Assembly: GCA_007123625.1 (NCBI GenBank)
Contig: SKKS01000110.1
Span: forward strand, 1-7,861
Direction: 5' to 3'
Length of the DNA stretch: 7,861 nucleotides
DNA from: Paracoccaceae bacterium
GTDB lineage: Bacteria; Pseudomonadota; Alphaproteobacteria; Rhodobacterales; Rhodobacteraceae
Below the pieces are notes generated by a model. The model had not been told where the DNA came from and searched no databases. It was given only the letters and a program-made list of their open reading frames with translations. The translations under genes and the position numbers were made by a program. This document shows positions 5,247 through 7,861 of the stretch, piece by piece; positions within the stretch are counted from its first letter, which is position 1, and every line of letters begins with the position of its first letter.

Positions 5247-5890
5247 ACATCATCCTGATCGGCCCGCCGGGAGCGGGCAAGGGCACCCAGGCCAAGCGGC
5301 TGGTTTCGGCACGCGGCATGGTGCAGCTTTCCACCGGCGACATGCTGCGCGCGGCACGCACATCGGGCACCGAGATGGGCCAACGCGTTGCCGAGGTCAT
5401 GGAGCGCGGTGAACTGGTCACCGACGAGATCGTGATCGGCCTGATCGAGGAACGCCTTGATTCGCTGGAAGGGACCGGGGCGATCTTTGACGGCTTCCCG
5501 CGCACACTGCCCCAGGCGGCAGCGCTGGACCGGCTGATGGCGAAAACCGGCCGGTCCCTTGACGCGGTGATCGAAATGCAGGTCGACGACGAGGTGCTGG
5601 TGGAGCGGATCACCGGGCGCTACACCTGCGGCGACTGCGGAGAGGTCTGGCATGACCGCACTCGCCCCACGGCGCAACCCGGCATCTGCGATGCCTGCGG
5701 CTCCACCAACCTTCAGCGTCGCGCCGACGATACCGAAGATGCGCTGCGACGCCGCCTGATGGAATACTACAAGCAGACCGCGCCATTGCTGGGTTACTAT
5801 TTCGCCCATGACAAGCTGCATCGGGTGAACGGGCTGGCCGACATGGACACGGTTTCGGACGTGATCGCATCCACGCTTGCGCAGGTCTGA
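5243..5890 (+). CDS. adk: Adenylate kinase with a four-cysteine metal-binding LID
   Basis: Catalyses ATP + AMP to 2 ADP in the cytoplasm. 215 aa, long-type (LID-containing) enzyme. The P-loop GPPGAGKG is at 7-14, the AMP-binding region at about 30-60 (STGDMLRAA), and the DGFPRT motif at 83-88. The LID (about 122-160) has YTCGDC and ICDACG, giving Cys129, Cys132, Cys149 and Cys152, a CxxC-x16-CxxC metal site followed by RADD. Escherichia coli Adk lacks these cysteines, while the enzyme of Paracoccus denitrificans, a relative, is known to bind zinc in this way. The ATG overlaps the secY TGA by 4 bp, and no separate ribosome-binding site is obvious, so it is probably translated by coupling. The gene order secY-adk is usual in many bacteria. 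Confidence 0.97.
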   Translation: MNIILIGPPGAGKGTQAKRLVSARGMVQLSTGDMLRAARTSGTEMGQRVAEVMERGELVTDEIVIGLIEERLDSLEGTGAIFDGFPRTLPQAAALDRLMAKTGRSLDAVIEMQVDDEVLVERITGRYTCGDCGEVWHDRTRPTAQPGICDACGSTNLQRRADDTEDALRRRLMEYYKQTAPLLGYYFAHDKLHRVNGLADMDTVSDVIASTLAQV

Positions 5891-5898
5891 CGCCCCCC

Positions 5899-5927
5899 TT
5901 GACGTTTGCGGGAAAACCCCATAGGCG
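5899..5927 (+). promoter_or_regulatory. Candidate promoter of the rpsM-rpsK-rpoA section
   Basis: TTGACG (5899-5904) follows directly on the adk stop. A -10 at the usual 17-bp spacing would be TAGGCG (5922-5927), which retains only the leading TA. The strong -35 inside a 193-bp spacer, in an otherwise compact cluster, argues for an internal promoter. It would yield a leader of about 150 nt before rpsM. Confidence 0.42.
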
Positions 5928-5942
5928 AAGCGCTCTCATGGG

Positions 5943-5982
5943 GAATCGCTGCGCTGCGGCCATTGGTGCAGCCATGCGATTC
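5943..5982 (+). other. Structured rpsM leader: long imperfect hairpin followed by a T-run
   Basis: GAATCGC (5943-5949) pairs with GCGATTC (5976-5982). Inside, after a 3x3 internal loop, GCTGC (5953-5957) pairs with GCAGC (5968-5972) over a 10-nt loop. GCTTTTGTCC follows. This is laid out like an attenuator or an r-protein-binding leader in the 193-bp adk-rpsM spacer. In E. coli the alpha operon is repressed by S4 at a leader pseudoknot, but rpsD is not in this operon, so S4 need not be the ligand. The rest of the spacer (5983-6065) is A-rich towards the rpsM ribosome-binding site. Confidence 0.45.
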
Positions 5983-6083
5983 GCTTTTGTCCGAAATGCA
6001 CGAGGCACGGCATCAAAGGCCGCCGCGTGTTGTGAAAAAAGGTTCTGGCATTACGGAACCGCAACGAAAAGGAAACCCTCCGC

Positions 6084-6452
6084 GTGGCACGAATTGCTGG
6101 CGTAAACATCCCGACAGGCAAGCGCGTTCCGATTGCCCTGACCTATATCCACGGCATCGGCCCCTCCGTTGCCAACCAGATTGTCGAAGCGCTCAAGATC
6201 GACCCGGCCCGCCGCGTCAACGAGCTTTCGGACGACGAAGTGCTTTCGATCCGCGAGTTCATCGACGGCAACCTGTCTGTCGAAGGCGACCTGCGCCGCG
6301 AAGTTCAGATGAACATCAAGCGCATGATGGACATCGGCAACTACCGCGGTCTGCGTCATCGCCGCAACCTGCCTGTGCGCGGTCAGCGCACCCATACCAA
6401 TGCCCGCACACGCAAGGGCCCGGCGAAAGCAATCGCCGGCAAGAAGAAGTAA
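6084..6452 (+). CDS. rpsM: 30S ribosomal protein S13 (GTG start)
   Basis: Small-subunit head protein that contacts 16S rRNA, the P-site tRNA and the intersubunit bridge. 122 aa, normal length. The N-terminus MARIAGVNIP and the helix-hairpin YIHGIGPSVANQI (21-33) are typical. The C-terminal signature GLRHRRNLPVRGQRTHTNAR (89-108) is followed by the basic tail ending GKKK that reaches the P site. The start codon is GTG at 6084; AAGGAAA around 6069-6075 is the ribosome-binding site, 10 nt upstream by its AGGA. The GTG start with a longish spacing may hold initiation down or make it responsive to leader structure. First gene of the alpha-operon section, 15 bp before rpsK. Confidence 0.97.
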   Translation: MARIAGVNIPTGKRVPIALTYIHGIGPSVANQIVEALKIDPARRVNELSDDEVLSIREFIDGNLSVEGDLRREVQMNIKRMMDIGNYRGLRHRRNLPVRGQRTHTNARTRKGPAKAIAGKKK

Positions 6453-6467
6453 GGGAAGGGCAGAAAC

Positions 6468-6857
6468 ATGGCACGTGACAAGACGCGCGTTAAGCGCAAG
6501 GAACGCAAGAACATCGCCACAGGTGTGGCGCATGTGAACAGCTCGTTCAACAACACCAAGATCCTGATTTCCGACGTGCAGGGCAATGCGATTGCCTGGT
6601 CATCCGCCGGGACCATGGGCTTCAAGGGATCGCGCAAATCGACCCCCTATGCTGCCCAGCTGGCCGCCGAGGACGCGGGCAAGAAAGCTCAGGAACACGG
6701 CGTCAAGACACTGGAAGTCGAAGTGCAGGGACCCGGCTCGGGTCGTGAATCGGCACTTCGCGCGCTGGCAGCGGCAGGGTTCAACATCACCTCGATCCGC
6801 GACGTGACGCCGATGGCGCACAACGGCTGCCGACCGCCGAAGCGTCGGCGGGTCTGA
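6468..6857 (+). CDS. rpsK: 30S ribosomal protein S11
   Basis: Small-subunit platform protein near the E site and the mRNA exit. 129 aa, standard length. Recognised by the basic N-terminus (RVKRKERKN), the core HVNSSFNNTKILISD (22-36), and the nearly invariant C-terminus IRDVTPMAHNGCRPPKRRRV. The first residues, MARDKTRVKRKERKN, match the alphaproteobacterial form. The ATG is preceded by AAGGG, 7 nt upstream, and lies 15 bp after the rpsM stop, so the two genes are surely co-transcribed. Confidence 0.97.
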   Translation: MARDKTRVKRKERKNIATGVAHVNSSFNNTKILISDVQGNAIAWSSAGTMGFKGSRKSTPYAAQLAAEDAGKKAQEHGVKTLEVEVQGPGSGRESALRALAAAGFNITSIRDVTPMAHNGCRPPKRRRV

Positions 6858-6873
6858 TCCGGACCACAGCATT

Positions 6874-6909
6874 ATCGGGCTGCGCGAAACCTGCGCGGCC
6901 CGATTTTGT
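6874..6909 (+). terminator. Intrinsic terminator-like hairpin between rpsK and rpoA
   Basis: ATCGGGC (6874-6880) pairs with GCCCGAT (6898-6904). Within it CGCG (6883-6886) pairs with CGCG (6894-6897) across a 7-nt loop, with TG (6881-6882) bulged. TTTTGT starts at the base of the stem (6904-6909). A GC-rich stem plus a T-run, 16 nt after the rpsK stop, is the layout of an intrinsic terminator. Because rpoA follows with no convincing promoter seen, it is likelier a leaky attenuator that reduces rpoA transcription relative to S13 and S11. Confidence 0.6.
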
Positions 6910-6963
6910 CATTGAGTATCCTCGGGCGTCGACCGCTTCGGAATCATGGGCGGGCGACAAGAA

Positions 6964-6969
6964 TGGAGG
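6964..6969 (+). promoter_or_regulatory. Strong ribosome-binding site deciding the rpoA start
   Basis: TGGAGG stands 8 nt before the ATG at 6978. This is the longest Shine-Dalgarno match in the window and fixes the rpoA start. It may offset reduced transcription past the hairpin at 6874-6904. Confidence 0.75.
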
Positions 6970-6977
6970 CAAAACGC

Positions 6978-7861
6978 ATGATCCACAAGAACTGGCAGGA
7001 ACTGATCAAGCCGACGCAGCTTGACGTCCGCCCCGGCAGCGACCCCATGCGCCGCGCCACAGTTGTGGCCGAACCGCTTGAGCGCGGCTTTGGCCTGACA
7101 CTGGGCAACGCGGTGCGCCGTGTGCTGCTGTCTTCGCTGCAGGGCGCAGCGATCACGGCGGTGCAGATCGACAATGTCCTGCACGAGTTTTCGTCCGTTC
7201 CCGGGGTGCGCGAGGATGTCACCGACATCGTGCTGAACCTCAAGAACGTGGCGCTTCGCATGGACGTCGAAGGCCCCAAGCGGCTGACGATCTCGGCCAA
7301 GGGTCCGGGCATCATCACCGCCGGCGACATCACCACCAGCGCAGGGATCGAGGTTCTGAACAAGGACCTGGAGATCTGCAACCTTGATGACGGCGCAGAA
7401 GTCTACATGGAGTTGACGGTCAACACCGGCAAGGGCTATGTGGCCTCGGACAAGAACCGCCCCGAAGATGCGCCCATAGGACTGATCCCGATCGATGCGA
7501 TCTTCTCTCCTGTCAAGAAGGTCAGCTACGAAGTCACGCCCACCCGCGAGGGCCAGGTGCTGGACTATGACAAGCTCACGATGAAGATCGAAACCGATGG
7601 CTCGGTCAGCCCCGATGACGCCGTGGCCTATGCCGCGCGCATCCTGCAGGACCAGTTGCAGATCTTCGTCAACTTCGAAGAACCCGAATCGGCAGGGCGC
7701 GGCGACGATGAGGATGGGCTGGAGTTCAATCCGCTCCTGCTCAAGAAAGTCGACGAGCTGGAGCTTTCGGTGCGGTCTGCCAACTGCCTGAAGAACGACA
7801 ACATCGTCTATATCGGCGATCTGATCCAGAAGACCGAGGCCGAGATGCTGCGCACCCCCAA
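6978..7861 (+). CDS. rpoA: DNA-directed RNA polymerase subunit alpha (3' end beyond window)
   Basis: Alpha subunit, whose dimer nucleates RNA polymerase assembly and whose C-terminal domain contacts UP elements and activators. 294 codons are visible of the roughly 338 usual in this group, the frame being open to the window edge. The N-terminal domain (about 1-232) contains ERGFGLTLGNAVRRVLLSSL (35-54), the dimer and beta-contact region, and HEFSSVPGVREDV (69-81). An acidic linker (about 234-248, PESAGRGDDEDG) leads to the C-terminal domain, which begins NPLLLKKVDELELSVRSANC (251-270). Arg266 corresponds to the DNA-contacting Arg265 of E. coli, and NIVYIGDLI (275-283) follows. Only the last C-terminal-domain helices are missing. 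It follows rpsK after 120 bp with no rpsD, the alphaproteobacterial arrangement. Confidence 0.97.
   Translation, partial: MIHKNWQELIKPTQLDVRPGSDPMRRATVVAEPLERGFGLTLGNAVRRVLLSSLQGAAITAVQIDNVLHEFSSVPGVREDVTDIVLNLKNVALRMDVEGPKRLTISAKGPGIITAGDITTSAGIEVLNKDLEICNLDDGAEVYMELTVNTGKGYVASDKNRPEDAPIGLIPIDAIFSPVKKVSYEVTPTREGQVLDYDKLTMKIETDGSVSPDDAVAYAARILQDQLQIFVNFEEPESAGRGDDEDGLEFNPLLLKKVDELELSVRSANCLKNDNIVYIGDLIQKTEAEMLRTP

Noticed and set aside
1..7861. Mobile element, CRISPR array, tRNA or rRNA
   Set aside because: No transposase or integrase frame, no regularly spaced direct repeats and no tRNA-like cloverleaf were seen on reading both strands.

Overview
This 7.9-kb window is a high-GC chromosomal segment from an alphaproteobacterium, most likely of the Rhodobacterales (Rhodobacter/Roseobacter lineage). 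The evidence is the ribosomal-protein, SecY and RpoA sequences, the order rplO-secY-adk-rpsM-rpsK-rpoA with no rpsD between rpsK and rpoA, and an adenylate kinase with a four-cysteine metal-binding LID. Genus and species cannot be told from the sequence alone.

Left part (1-1316): the 5' portion of trpS runs leftward off the edge of the window. It diverges from a 241-aa rhomboid-fold membrane protein that lacks the catalytic Ser and His of the rhomboid proteases. The 100-bp divergent spacer holds a 9-bp inverted repeat. The rhomboid gene converges on a cytochrome P450 gene, and the 84-bp convergent spacer carries a perfect 17-bp inverted repeat whose minus strand also fits the G-quadruplex pattern.

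Middle (1317-3277): a soluble-type class I cytochrome P450 (minus strand) and an Lrp/AsnC-family regulator (plus strand) are divergently transcribed from a 126-bp spacer. That spacer has a convincing promoter for the regulator, a weaker one for the P450, and a 15-bp dyad of about the size of an Lrp-family site. The simplest reading is that the regulator controls the P450 and perhaps itself. The P450 substrate cannot be deduced.

Right part (3278-7861): the distal spc operon and the alpha operon, all plus strand: rplO (L15), secY, adk, rpsM (S13), rpsK (S11) and rpoA, the last cut by the window edge about 40-45 codons before its expected end. rpmD, the usual neighbour upstream of rplO, is absent. 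rplO instead starts about 170 bp after the regulator gene, behind its own promoter-like sequence. secY and adk overlap by 4 bp. A promoter-like sequence and a structured leader precede rpsM. A hairpin followed by a T-run lies between rpsK and rpoA. So this stretch, normally treated as continuous, appears divided into separately tuned sections.

Most of the window is housekeeping. I see no mobile element, CRISPR array, tRNA or rRNA, and no strong candidate for an undescribed system. The points most worth a second look are the inactive rhomboid, the P450/Lrp unit at the upstream end of the split spc operon, and the structured spacers.
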